DNA of 64,000 nt from Bretschneidera sinensis (Eukaryota; Streptophyta; Magnoliopsida; Brassicales; Akaniaceae), in assembly GCA_023935145.1 (NCBI GenBank), contig CM043699.1, forward strand, positions 69,505,638 through 69,569,637, read 5' to 3'. The notes under the pieces are model-generated. The model had not been told where the DNA came from. It did not search any database and saw nothing but the letters and a program-made list of their open reading frames with translations. This document shows, in pieces, positions 32,070-42,849 of the stretch. Every line of letters begins with the position of its first letter. Position 1 is the stretch's first letter. The position numbers were made by a program, and so were the translations under genes.

Positions 32070-32324
32070 TGTTAACAAAAAGAATTGAAAAGAATTATGT
32101 ATTATTGATTTTCTGAATACAATTCAACAGTCATATATATAGACTTATGAATATTAAACCTAAGAGACATAACTAGACAAGATAGATATAAAATAGATAA
32201 GATTTAGGAAACCTACTATGACACATAATAGGAAACCTAATTAGGACTCTCAACATAAACCTAATTAGGACTCTTCACAACCTAATTAAGACTCTCAATA
32301 TAAACCTAATTAGGACTCTTAACA
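32070..32324 (-). repeat. 3' LTR of Copia-B
   Basis: The LTR is 255 bp and holds about four tandem copies of a unit of roughly 23 bp (aacctaattaggactctcaa). The polypurine tract (agcttagggaggag, minus strand) abuts its inner end. The array is one to two units longer than in the 5' LTR. Confidence 0.87.
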
Positions 32325-34135
32325 CTCCTCCCTAAGCTGGTGAATATGCATCCTTCATTCCCAACTTGCATATAAGTCGTTGGAATGCTTCACTGTTCAG
32401 TCCTTTTGTAAGTACATAAGCAAGTTGATTGTTTGTTGGGTTATACAGTGTGCAGATTAATCCACTATCTATCTTCTCTTTTATGAAATGTCTATCTACC
32501 TCAATATGCTCTGTACAATCATATTGAACGGGATTATGAGTGATGTTGATAGGCGACTTGTTGTCACAAAATAGCCTCATAAGTCCATCCGACTTAATCT
32601 CTAAGTCTTCCAGAACTATTTTGAGCCACAGAAATTCACAAACTCCTTACGCCATCACCCTAAACTCTGCTTCAGCACTTGATCTTGCCACTATATTCTG
32701 CTTTTTAATCCTCTATGTTACAAGATTGTCTCCTAAGAAAGTGCAATAGCCTATCGTGGACCTTCTATCAACCGGCGAACCTGTATAGTTAGTATCTGTA
32801 TATGCCTTAAGGACTAATCCCGTGTTTCTTCTAAATAGAATCCTTGTTCTGGATTAGCCTTTAGGTAATGTAGTATGCGATGGATAGCTTGTAGATGAAC
32901 TTCTCTCGAGTTGTCCATAAATTAACTGACAACACTCACAGCATAAGCAATGTCTGGCCGTGTGTGGACATGGTATATGAGCTTCCCAACCAGTCTCTGG
33001 TACCTCTCATTGTCCACGGCTGGATCATCTTTTACTTCTCTAAGTCTATAATTTTGTTCAATTGGTGTGGAAATTGGTTTACATGCCGACTTTCTTGTTT
33101 CCTTAAGGAGATCAGTCACATATTTCTGTTGTGAAATAAAGATTCCTTCTCTAGAATGAACTCCTTCAATTTCTAGAAAGTATTTCAACCTCCCAAGTTC
33201 TTTTATCTCAAATTCACTAACAAGACATTTTCATAGAGCTTCCTTCTCCTTCTCATCGTTTCCTATGACTATTATGTCATCGACGTACACCAAAAAGGTC
33301 GTTATTCCCCCTGCATCCTAGTCTTTTATGAAGAGTGTATGATCTCCTTGACTTTGCTTGTATCCAGTGGCTAGCATCACTTTGGTGAATCTTCTGAACT
33401 AAGCTCATGGAGATTGTTTTAGACTGTAGAATGCTTTCCTTAGCTTGCAGACTTTATTGCCTCTAAGTTACTGCTCATATCTTGGAGGAATGTCCATGTA
33501 TATCTTCTGTTCTAATTCACTGCTAAGAAAGGCATTTTTTACATCAAATTGCTCCAAATACCAATTGAAATTAGCAGCCAATGATAACAAAACTCTCACC
33601 ATGTTCATCTTAGCTGCTGGAGCAAATGTCTCTTGATAGTCCACACTATAGGTCTGCGTCTATCTTTTTGCCACAAGTCTGGCTTTGTATCTTTCAAGAG
33701 AGCCATCTGACTTGTATTTTATGGTAAACACTCACTTGTAGCCCACAGCCTTCTTTCCAAGTGGTAAGTCAACTATTTCCCATGTCTGGTTCTTCTCTAG
33801 TGCCTGCATTTCTTCACTCATGGCATTTCTCCAATTCTCATTAGATAATGCCTCAAATAAAGTATCAGGAATATGAATAGAGTTTAGACTGACAAGAAAG
33901 GTCCTATGTGAGGGTAAGAATTTCTCAAAAAGATGAATTTTGTCAAAAGATAAAATGGGTGCTTTGTGCATTCTCTTGTGCCTTTCCTAATAGCAATTGG
34001 GAGATCATGGTCTGGTGTTAATTGAGATTGGTCAGAAATTGTATTTACCTCATTCTCAAGATTAGGAGTTGAAGCTTGGACTTGCATGGGATTAGGATCC
34101 GAGTCTCTTCTCCTTGAATAGCCTGCAAAAATCAC
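32325..34135 (-). pseudogene. Copia-B RT and RNase H remnant
   Basis: On the minus strand RT starts near 33860 (ALSNENWRNAMSEEMQALEK, NQTWEIVDLP), continues SLERYKARLVAK, DYQETFAPAAKMNMVRVLLS, FDVKNAFLSSELEQKIYMDI, and the catalytic FLVYVDDIIVIGND near 33255-33300. GRLKYFLEIEGVHSREGIFI, ISTPIEQNYRL and RYQRLVGKLIYHVHTRPDIA (32922-33188) close RT. RNase H keeps RLFCDNKSPINITHNPVQYD and TEHIEVDRHFIKEKIDSG (32332-32580), but its first half is broken. More than ten stops interrupt the frame. Confidence 0.87.
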
Positions 34136-35765
34136 ATAGAGTCATTATGCTCTGTCATCGGTCCAGTGTGGGCGGGTGTGGGTGTTGACACCGGCTGGAA
34201 TGGCTCAACCGATACAGGTGGGTCAGTTGAAGCTAGTTCGACTGAAATTAGATCAGATAGGGCTGATCCGGTGGACACAACTGACTCACGAGTTGGTCGA
34301 TCGAGCAAAAACATATCTCTATCCTTATCTTCACTAAATGAAGTCTGCCTTTGAAGATAAGGCTAGTTAAAGTATAGTTTTGTTTCTTCAAAAGTGACAT
34401 CTATAGAGACAAAGAATTTATATGTAGATGGATGATAGCATTTGTATCCTTTCTGGGTGGATGAATAACCTACAAACACACACTTAAGAGCCCTTGGATC
34501 TAATTTTCCTCTGTTTCGACTATGAACATGGACAAACGAAGATTCTTGGAGTGAAGTTATTTGTTGTACGAAAGTCAGGATAGAATTGGGACATTATTTC
34601 CATTTGTGACTTCTCCCCCAATAGTGTTTAGGAACATTATGGTGAAAGAGGAAGGCTCGGGTTGTGGCTAGCAAGTGACCATTTTTCCTCTCTGCTATTC
34701 CATTTCGTTGTGGAGTATCAACATAAGAGGATTCATGGATGATTCCCTCTTTTTGAAAATATGGAGATAGAACTTGATTAAAATAATCTCTTGCATTGTC
34801 TGATCGGAATCTTTTGAGAAATTAGTTTTGAATCATGTTGTAGAACTTTGGGAGTACACTACTTACATCTAATTTATGTTTAAGAAGAAAGATCTAAGAC
34901 ATCCTAGTACAATCGTCAATGAAATAGACAAACCAACGAGAATAAGACACATTTGGAACCATAGAGGGTCCCCATATATCACTGTGAATCAAATAAAACG
35001 GAACTAGGCTTTTATTATTGCTGATTAGAAAAGTTACATGTTTGTGCTTCGCAAACTCACATACATCACAATGAAATTGTTCTGCACCTAGACTTCTAAA
35101 AAAAAGTAGGAAACGTAGTTTTCAAGATTCCAAAAGATGGATGCCATAATCTAAAATGGTTGAGCCAAATGGTGTCTTTGTTGGATGATGACAGAAATGA
35201 TAGAGATAAATTATTCTTGACCATATGTGACTTGTTTGGTTCGTCAAGATAGTAGAGCCTGTTTCTCTCCTTAGCAAGTCCAATATTCTTCCTCAAAACC
35301 TAGTCTTGAAAAACGCATTGAGAAGGATTGAAAAGTACATTATAATTCATATCAAGTGTGAGTTTTTTAATAGATATTAAGTTGGTGGACAACTTTAGGA
35401 CATGAAGAACATTTTTTAAAGTAAGAGAATGACTGATATGAATATCTTCTAGACCAGCTACAGTAGTTAAAGAACCATCAGCAACTGCTATTTTTTGATT
35501 GCTAGGACATGGAGAGTAGGTGCTAAAATTTAGTGAAGAATGAGTCATATTGTTTGTGGCTCCTGAGTCAATGACCCATAAATTCTTGATTGTTTTATTT
35601 GAGACATTTAGTCCTTGAGAAAATGAGAGTTTATCTAAGAATACAAGAGAGCATGAACCACTAGGTTTTTTCAGCGATCCCAGAACTCCCTTTAGCTTCT
35701 CTACCTCCTCTATATTAAGGATACCCTGGTCTAAACCTGGTTGATTCATGGTGAAATAGGACTGG
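34136..35765 (-). pseudogene. Copia-B protease, integrase and linker remnant
   Basis: The protease motif is VIDSGATNNMTHSSLNFSTY (35300-35749), with the active site in the Copia DSGAT form, and KIAVADGSLTTVAGLEDIHI. Pre-integrase is YLDEPNKSHMVKNNL with HFRLWHPSFGILKTTFPTFF (35096-35296). Integrase fragments are broken by many stops; VFVGYSSTQKGYKCYHPSTY marks its end near 34440-34500. The linker (34132-34354) is rich in Ser, Thr and Pro. Confidence 0.83.
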
Positions 35766-36653
35766 TTCCGCTACTGTCCCAGATTATGTTGTTGTCCTCT
35801 TTGGTATCCCCATTCCTTGCTCAGTGGTTTTCCATTCAGTTTTCAGCACCTCTCTAGTGTGTCTCGGTTTCTTGCGATAAGTGCACCAGAGAGTATCTCG
35901 GCTATTCGGGTTCGAGGATCAAGATAGATCTACCTTTCCATCTGTTTTCACTCTATTTTTGTCATCATAGCAGAACCTTCAAGATCTTGGGGTTTGAGCA
36001 TCACTCCTCTTCGACTCTCCTCTACCCGAATTAAATAGATGGTTTTGTTCAGAGAGGGTATCTCTTCTTTACCAATTATCTGCACCCTTACTTGATCAGG
36101 TTCAGCATTAAGTCCTGCAAGAAAGTCATAAGCTCGATCTTTTTCGATGAAATTCTTCAAGGTTGCTACATCTTCTGGACATTTGGTCTCGAAACAACGA
36201 TAATGGTTCAGCTCTTGCCATAGATTCTTAAGCACATTTGCGTACTTAGTGACAGTTTTACTACCTTGTTTCATTTCGCAATCTTGACTTTGATCTCGTA
36301 CACCTGAGCCGCATCACGAGCTTTTGAATACGTATTTCGAACAGTATCCCAAATTTTCTTCATCGTAGATAGGAACATACAGGTATCGCTGATTTCAGGA
36401 GTCGTGGAATTCCATAACCAAGACATAATCATGGAATCTGCTCCATCCCACACTGCAAATTTGGGATCTCCCTCTTTTGGTTTTATGCCCAGAAGATGAT
36501 TTATATTTCCCTTTCCCTTCAAATACTTGTGGATAAATTGGGAGCACTTCAGATAATTCTTCCCATTCAGCATGTACGCTGCTTGAATATTCTACAGATC
36601 ACCTAAAGTCAGATGATTGAGAGCTTCTATAGACAGGGTGGTGTTTTCAGCCA
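35766..36653 (-). pseudogene. Copia-B gag remnant
   Basis: The likely start is ATG at about 36653 (MAENTTLSIEALNHLTLGDL, then a TAG), followed by MLNGKNYLKCSQFIHKYLKG and MIMSWLWNSTTPEISDTCMF (36271-36573), a frame change, then KNLWQELNHYRCFETKCPED and AYDFLAGLNAEPDQVRVQII (35948-36274). This is the UBN2/DUF4219 type gag common in plant Copia. The zinc-knuckle region is not recognisable. Confidence 0.83.
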
Positions 36654-36796
36654 TGGTGGGTTAATGATGGAGAAGAAGGCAAGATTAGAGGGGAAAAAAA
36701 TTGGCGATAAAGGCCGGAGGTATAATTGGCTATAAAGGCCAAAACAAATGAAGCAATAAAGGCTTTGCAATTTCCAGGAAAAAAAAAACTCCTAAA

Positions 36797-36808
36797 GCTT
36801 TGATACCA
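36797..36808 (-). other. Primer-binding site of Copia-B
   Basis: TGGTATCAAAGC on the minus strand abuts the 5' LTR directly. It differs at one base from the initiator tRNA-Met complement. Confidence 0.87.
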
Positions 36809-37027
36809 TGTTAACAAAAAGAATTGAAAAGAATTATGTATTATTGATTTTCTGAATACAATTCAATAGTCATATATATAGACTTATGAATATCAAACCT
36901 AATAGGACTAAGAGACATAACTAGATAAGATAGATATAAAATAAATAAGATTTAGGAAACCTAATTAGGACTCTCAGCATAAACCTAATTAGGACTCTCA
37001 ACATAAACCTAATTAGGACTCTCAACA
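36809..37027 (-). repeat. 5' LTR of Copia-B
   Basis: The LTR is 219 bp. It is collinear with the 3' LTR except for a shorter internal array of the 23-bp unit and a few indels. Confidence 0.88.
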
Positions 37028-37032
37028 GAAGG

Positions 37033-39940
37033 ATTTGAGATGGCCCAAAATATCATTTGCTGAGCTTGTTGTGAGCCTTGTATGCTACAGACATCTATCT
37101 ATATGGCTGGAGCTTAACCATTACCCAGTCACCCACTTGGAATGACCATTCTTTTCTATGCTTATCAGCCTGTTCCTTCATTCTGGCCTATGCTTGTAGT
37201 AAATTGCTTTTAAGCTATTGTAACAGTTGTGTCCTAGAGACTAGAAGCTAATCTACTACCTTAATGTTGGTTGATTGTGGTGCGTAAATATAGATAGTTG
37301 GTGGTAATCTGCTATATACAGCCTGGAAGCGGGGAATGCTAGCAGTTTAGTGGAAAGTAGTGTTATACCATAGTTCAACTCAAGGCAATATAGTGTGCTA
37401 TAGTTGAGGGTGGTTATGAATAAATGCCCTTAGATACTGTTCCAAGCACTTATTTAAGACTTCTGTTTGTCCATCAGATTCTAGATGGTAAGAAAAGCTT
37501 TTACTGAGAGTGAGGAGCTGGTCCTAAAACTTGCTAATAAAGATGGGGTCTCTATAAAAAAATAATAGACTTGGGAAGTCCAAGATGTTTGATCACTATG
37601 TTGACAAATAATTAGGCCATTGATGCTGTTGTATAGTGTGTAAGGAGTGTTCCAAAACGAGCAGCCTTGGAGAGCTTATCCATTACTACCAGGATGAATG
37701 TGCAACCTTTGGATAAGGGTAGTCCAATTATGAAATCAATGAGCATTTCTTCCAAGATTTGTTTTAGTAAGAGCAGAGGTTAGAGCAAGCCTATAGGCTT
37801 TGTGGTGGTATATTTTGTAGCCTAGTAGATGCTGGAGCTTTTGACAAATGCTTGAACCTCTTGTTTCATAGTGGGCAAATAAAAATTAGCTAAAATCCTG
37901 AGCATGGTTCTGAGTGCACTAAAGCGCTCTTCCAATAAAGTGGAGTGAAACTCATTAATGAGAGGTTGCTTTAAAGCTGATGAGGAACTGAGTCTCAGCT
38001 TGCGTTTAAGTATAGTGGGTCTTCCTCAACTGTGTAGTTAAGAAAAACTGTAGGATATTACTGTAGGTCTTTATGAATTGTAATCAAATTAGCTGTAGTG
38101 GCATTTTCTTGTTTCAAGGTAGGAATAAAAGCCGATGATATAGTGGAGACTGCTAGGAAACAACCATGATTAGGCTCAGTTGGCTGGTCATGTTCAGTGC
38201 CCTAGCATTCTGGTAGTTTGGATAAAGTATATGCTGCATTATTGTTCTTAACAGGTTTATAAACTATTGTGTAGTCAAATCTTAGTAACTTATTGAGGTA
38301 ATGGTGTTGTTTAGGGGTTTGAATAACCTAATTCATAAGATTCTTCAAGCTTATGTGGTCTGTCTTGATAACAAACTATCTTTCCAATAAGTATTGTCTC
38401 CATTTCATTATTTCTTGAGTAATGGCATGAAGTTCCGTGATATAAGCAGAGGCTGGGCAAATTCTTGATCCTAATTTCTTACTGAAAAAATTCAGTGGAT
38501 GTCCCTATTAAGTGAGCACAACCCTAATGCTTACATTAGAGGCATCTGTTTCAACCTCAAAAGCCTGGTTAAAGTTTGGAAGTGCTAATATAGGTACTTG
38601 AGGTCATTGCCTACTTAAGAGTGGTAAAAGAGTTCAAGACTGTATCACTTTAACTGAAGGCATCTTTCTTTAAGAGAGCAATAAAGGGGGAAGCTATGGT
38701 AGCATAACGCTACACAAATTTCGTTTAATAGCTAGTCAACCCAAGGAATCCTCTTAATTATTTCAATGTCTTGGGTATAGGCTAGTCCACCATAGTTTGC
38801 ATTTTCTTCTAGTCAGGTTGGAGTCCTTATGTAGAAACAATGTGACCTAGATACTCAATGGATTGTTGGCCAAATTTGCACTTGTTCTTGTTAGCAAACA
38901 ACTTGTTGTTTGCTAAGCACTACATCACTTGTTAAACATGGTGTTGATAATCTTCCATAGAGGAACTGTAAACCAAGATGTCATCAAAGAAAACAGTAAT
39001 AAAGTGTCTCAATAATGGCTTAAAGATCATGTTCATAGTATATTGGAAAGTAGCAGGGGTATTAGTGAGGCCAAATAGCATGACTAGGAAGTCATAATTC
39101 CCTTCATGGGTTCTGAAAGTAGTCTTGTGTATGTCTATCTCATGTACTCTGATCTGATGATATTCAGTCTTTAGATCTAACTTAGAGAAAATCTTAGCAC
39201 CATGTAATTCATCAAGCAACTCATCAATGGTAGGAATGGGGAACCTATCTTTGATTATAACAGCATTCAAAGCCCTACAATCTATACAGAACCTCCAAGA
39301 ACCATATTTCTTCTTGACAAGCAAAACTAGAGAGGAAAAATGGCTTTAACTATCCTTAACGATGCCATTCTAAAGCATCTCCTTTACTAGTTTTCTATCT
39401 GTCCTTTTTGGAAGTGGGGATATCTGTAGGGTTAGACATTTATTGGTTTGGTTCCAGGAAGTAGGTGGATATGGTGATTTAATGGTCTAGATGATGTTAA
39501 GTGTGTAGGGGTTTAGAGCACTATTTGGAAGGTCTATAGTAGTTGAGCAATCTTGGGTGGGATATGCGTCAATGGGATTGAGGAAGGTGTTTCTTCAAGC
39601 ATAAGATGGCAATGAGAGACAATGTGATCATGGGTAGCCATTTTCTAGGGTTGCTTAGTAGGAACTAGTGTAGGGTAAAGGTATGATTCTTCTTGGAGGC
39701 ACACTGTTTTCCTATTCCACTCAAACTGCGTTTTCAATTTCTTGTATTCAGTTAGGACAGGTCCTAACTACTCCAACCACTAAATACCTAGAACTATCTC
39801 AGCCCGTTGGATAGGAAGTACAAATAGATCAATGGTGAAGTCATACTGTTGTAGGGTCAAAAGTGTTTCTAAATAGATTTTATCACAATATAGGTAATCT
39901 CTATTGCCTACATAGACCTTAAAAAGTCTAGAAGTAAAAA
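37033..39940 (-). pseudogene. Gypsy-B RT, RNase H and integrase remnant
   Basis: The block 38932-39324 is open for 130 codons and holds most RT motifs: [54 protein letters not shown] (first catalytic Asp), [18 protein letters not shown] and the catalytic [29 protein letters not shown] and EYLGHIVST follow. RNase H and integrase to 37033 are scattered among stops; TFILVVMDKLSKAARF near 37690-37740 marks the first part of the integrase core, after FIIGLPLS. The catalytic FDD/YVDD position is kept as FFDD. Confidence 0.85.
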
Positions 39941-41232
39941 TAGGTAATCATAGCTTTAATGCTACTTCTTCCTATATGAAATTGTGTGTGCCACCACTAT
40001 CAACCAACACTTGTATTGTAAAGACCCTATGATTACCAGTGAGCCTAACTGTTCTTTGACTAATATGCCCTTCTAGTGCATTCAAGATTATTTCAAAGAG
40101 TAAGTTAGGTTCTTAGTTTGGTGGGCAAGATTGAGGGATATTTGGGGCATCACTAGCCTCATAGGACTCATCCTCAGGATCTCCTATCAGGTCCAGAATT
40201 TACTTTTGCACTTGTGACCAGGATGATACTTCTCCTCACAAGTGTAGCACAATCCTTTTTCCCTTCTAGCATTGATTTCAGTAGAAGTTTTTTTAATTAG
40301 AAACTGTGGTTGTGGAGGTGCAAGGTTAGGCCTATTTGGGGGAAGTCTTGGTGTAGTAAATTGTGGTTGATACTGTCTAGGATTTGAAAAAGATTGGTTC
40401 TCAAATATACCTTAGTTGTGGTTGGAGGATGGAGCAGTTTGCCAAGAATTTCTAGGATGTTAGTGCAGGTCTTGATACTTTCTTTCTTGTAGTATAGCCA
40501 TTCCCATTGCTTGAAAGATAGAAGAAGGTTGGAGAAGTAACAACTCCCTTTTCAAATCCGATTTTAGTCCGAAAATAAACAGACCTGTCAAGAATGATTC
40601 AAATAAGCCTTGAATTTTAGTGGATAAAGCTTCAAACTGGTGCTCGTACTTCGACACAGAAGTTTTCTGTTGCAACTTTGCAAGAATCCCTTGAGGATCT
40701 TCATACTGCGGTGGCCTAAATCTCAGCCTTAGTGCATCAAGAAAAGCACTCTAAGAATTGACTAAACCTCCCTTGTATAGCCATTGAAAGTAAGCTACTG
40801 CAAAGCCCTCCATGTGGAGGTCGATTATTTGATCATCAAGATTATTGTGAGAACAAAAAAAAAATTTGTTCTTCTTTGAAAGTCTATCCTTCTATTTCTG
40901 TCCCATCAAATCTTGGGAAACCCAACCTAAAATTCCGAGATTGCAAAAAGCAAGTGTTGAACATATGTTTCTTGATTTTGTCTGTGTTAAAAGTGCCTTG
41001 GCTGGTGGCTTTGTGCTTCCATTGAAGTCATATGTGTCTTGAATAGCCGTTATATGTTGGCAAACTAAGCATCAGGTGCCTTTCTGTTATTAGAAATCAG
41101 AGTTTCAAGGCCTTTGCTCCATTCGAACATCTCCTGAGAGGTCTATAGTTGTTATATGGTATCAAACTTCCCTTGGAGATTCTTTATTTGATTTTCAATC
41201 CTGTTGTAATTGCGGGTACCCTCTGCCATAGT
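39941..41232 (-). pseudogene. Gypsy-B gag and protease remnant
   Basis: On the minus strand the start is ATG near 41230 (MAEGTRNYNRIENQIKNLQG), 53 bases after the 5' LTR. Gag fragments include SVSKYEHQFEALSTKIQGLF, TGLFIFGLKSDLKRELLLL (40460-40675) and a knuckle relic near 40205-40250. The protease is a fragment near 40000 with the Asp-Ser-Gly position lost among stops. The decay matches the rest of Gypsy-B. Confidence 0.75.
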
Positions 41233-41284
41233 GTGTCTCAGAGAAGAAGGAAGAAAGATGATCAAATGAAAATGAAAGCACCAA

Positions 41285-41769
41285 TGGTAGGGTGGAAGAA
41301 AGAAAAAAAAAAGAAAAAAAGAGAAAGAAATGGAACAAAAAGAAGAAAAGAGAACAGAAAGAAGAAATTCACTTTTCGAGCAAGTGAGATATCCATAGGA
41401 TTTATGAAAAAAATGCCTCAATACTTATCTATTCAATGTCCTCTCAATAGGCTAATTACAAGTATTTATATAGTGCACATGCTCAGATCAGTTAGCTAGA
41501 AATCTGTAATAGAACTGTAACAGATTTCTAACTAACTTCTAACTACTATGCTGAAGTGTCTTGATCCGTGTGCTCCTTCTGAGTGCAGGCACTGTCTCTG
41601 GACTTGTGTTCACTACTTTTATAGCAGTGTGCACTCTTCTTGACTTAGTGTGCAATCGACTAGTGCTAGTGTGCACCTCTTTGCCTCAATGTGCATCTTG
41701 CCTGTGCTCGTGTGCACTTCTTGCAGGTTAGAATGCTGCTGTTGCTGGTCTATCTCCAGGTCTGTATCA
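41285..41769 (-). repeat. 5' LTR of Gypsy-B
   Basis: The LTR is 485 bp, tggtagggtgg...tctgtatca on +. On the minus strand its end (CCCTACCA) is followed by TTGGTGCTTTC, a plausible PBS beginning TGG whose tRNA I do not identify with confidence. Confidence 0.82.
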
Positions 41770-42155
41770 CACACTGCTGTGGTTTTATAAACCGATAGAT
41801 TAATCGATTTTTGGTTTAGTAGTGATTGTGGTTTCCGAAATCAATTGCCAAAGAATGGTCGATTAAATTCGAGTCCCCTCTAATCAAGCGAGGGCACGTG
41901 AAGGTGGCCATAAAGAGCGATGTAACTATTGCTAGATTGTAGATCGCAAAGCTGATTCTAACAATACCTATAGTGCACTTTTCTAATCACTGGTTGACCA
42001 TAAATTGAAAAATGTCTATAAAGGTTAATAAAAATTAAATAAACGAGTTTATTGAGATACTCTATTATCCTATAGTTGTTTGACATTAAATTGAATTCAT
42101 AAAAGATTTTTTTTCCTAAAAATTGGTATATAATGCTAACTTACAATTAAATTGT
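41770..42155. mobile_element. Right arm of the candidate inverted-repeat DNA element
   Basis: This is the counterpart of 31048-31261. The inverted repeat is at 42122-42148, and the outer edge is near 42155. It is AT-rich with no frame. Confidence 0.5.
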
Positions 42156-42735
42156 CCAAAGTTAGTAGCACGCACATATACAAACACATATATAAGACCA
42201 AAGTGGCCCTAAGAATTCAAAATTCTATTAAACAAATAGAAAAGTAATTAGGTAATTCAATGAAAAATAATTTATTTTTTAAACGCCGAAGATGTTTTGC
42301 GATACCGGGACAATCACTGGTTGAAAAAGTGCACCACCGGTACATTGGAATTAGCTTGATGAGATCTACGTCTTGGCACTAAGTTTACCACCGTCCACTA
42401 AGCCGACCACTCTCAAGTGCCGCCCGTCCAAATGGAGGGATCCTAACTTTTGATACGGCATATTCCAAAAACAATTATCAAAAACTTGTTAGCCTACCGT
42501 GCCAAAAACCTCCCTTCTAGTTGATTCGGAAATTTTCGGCCACTGCCGCCATCAAAGTAGGGCTCACACACCCACACGCATTGGCGAGGTTCAAGTGAGC
42601 ATCGTTTCCGAATTCTTTCCCAAGTTTCTCCCTTCAATGACAAGCTCAGATAAACCAGTAGCACTTAAAATTAAGAAAGCAAGTGCAACCTAGTAGTTGT
42701 AAGGTACAAATAAAAGAGGGCTTTATACTCTACCC
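42156..42735. other. Intergenic DNA, nothing recognised
   Basis: The part from 42295 to 42640 has noticeably higher GC than its surroundings and a short frame (42499-42693) without similarity that I can recognise. I see no element ends or RNA gene. Confidence 0.5.
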
Positions 42736-42849
42736 GTCATAAAAAAAAATAATAAATAAAAAATAAAAAAAACCCTCCAAGTGGATAACAAGATTAAGTA
42801 AAAGTTACATTGAATCCCATTTCCACTTAATGAGGCCTATAAGCATAAA

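Larger units (their letters stand above)
32070..37027 (-). mobile_element. Copia-B: Ty1/Copia element nested in Gypsy-B
   Basis: The LTRs (32070-32324, 36809-37027) are TGTTAAC...AACA, and the flanking 5-mers gaatg (32065-32069) and gaagg (37028-37032) match at 4 of 5. The minus-strand order is PBS, gag, protease, integrase, RT, RNase H, polypurine tract. All frames carry stops. Confidence 0.92.
31262..41769 (-). mobile_element. Gypsy-B: chromovirus-like Ty3/Gypsy element holding Copia-B
   Basis: The LTRs are 31262-31734 and 41285-41769. The flanking 5-mers are cacgc (31257-31261) and cacac (41770-41774), matching at 4 of 5. Minus-strand order is gag, protease, RT, RNase H, integrase, then an integrase tail with chromodomain-like sequence. 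Copia-B (32070-37027) splits the integrase end. The coding sequence is heavily decayed except for one open RT block. Confidence 0.88.

Noticed and set aside
41149..41499. 116-codon Lys-rich frame on +
   Set aside because: It spans the gag start and LTR of Gypsy-B on the opposite strand and reads an A/G-rich run.
42499..42693. 64-codon frame as a host gene
   Set aside because: No recognisable motif, splice context or codon pattern.
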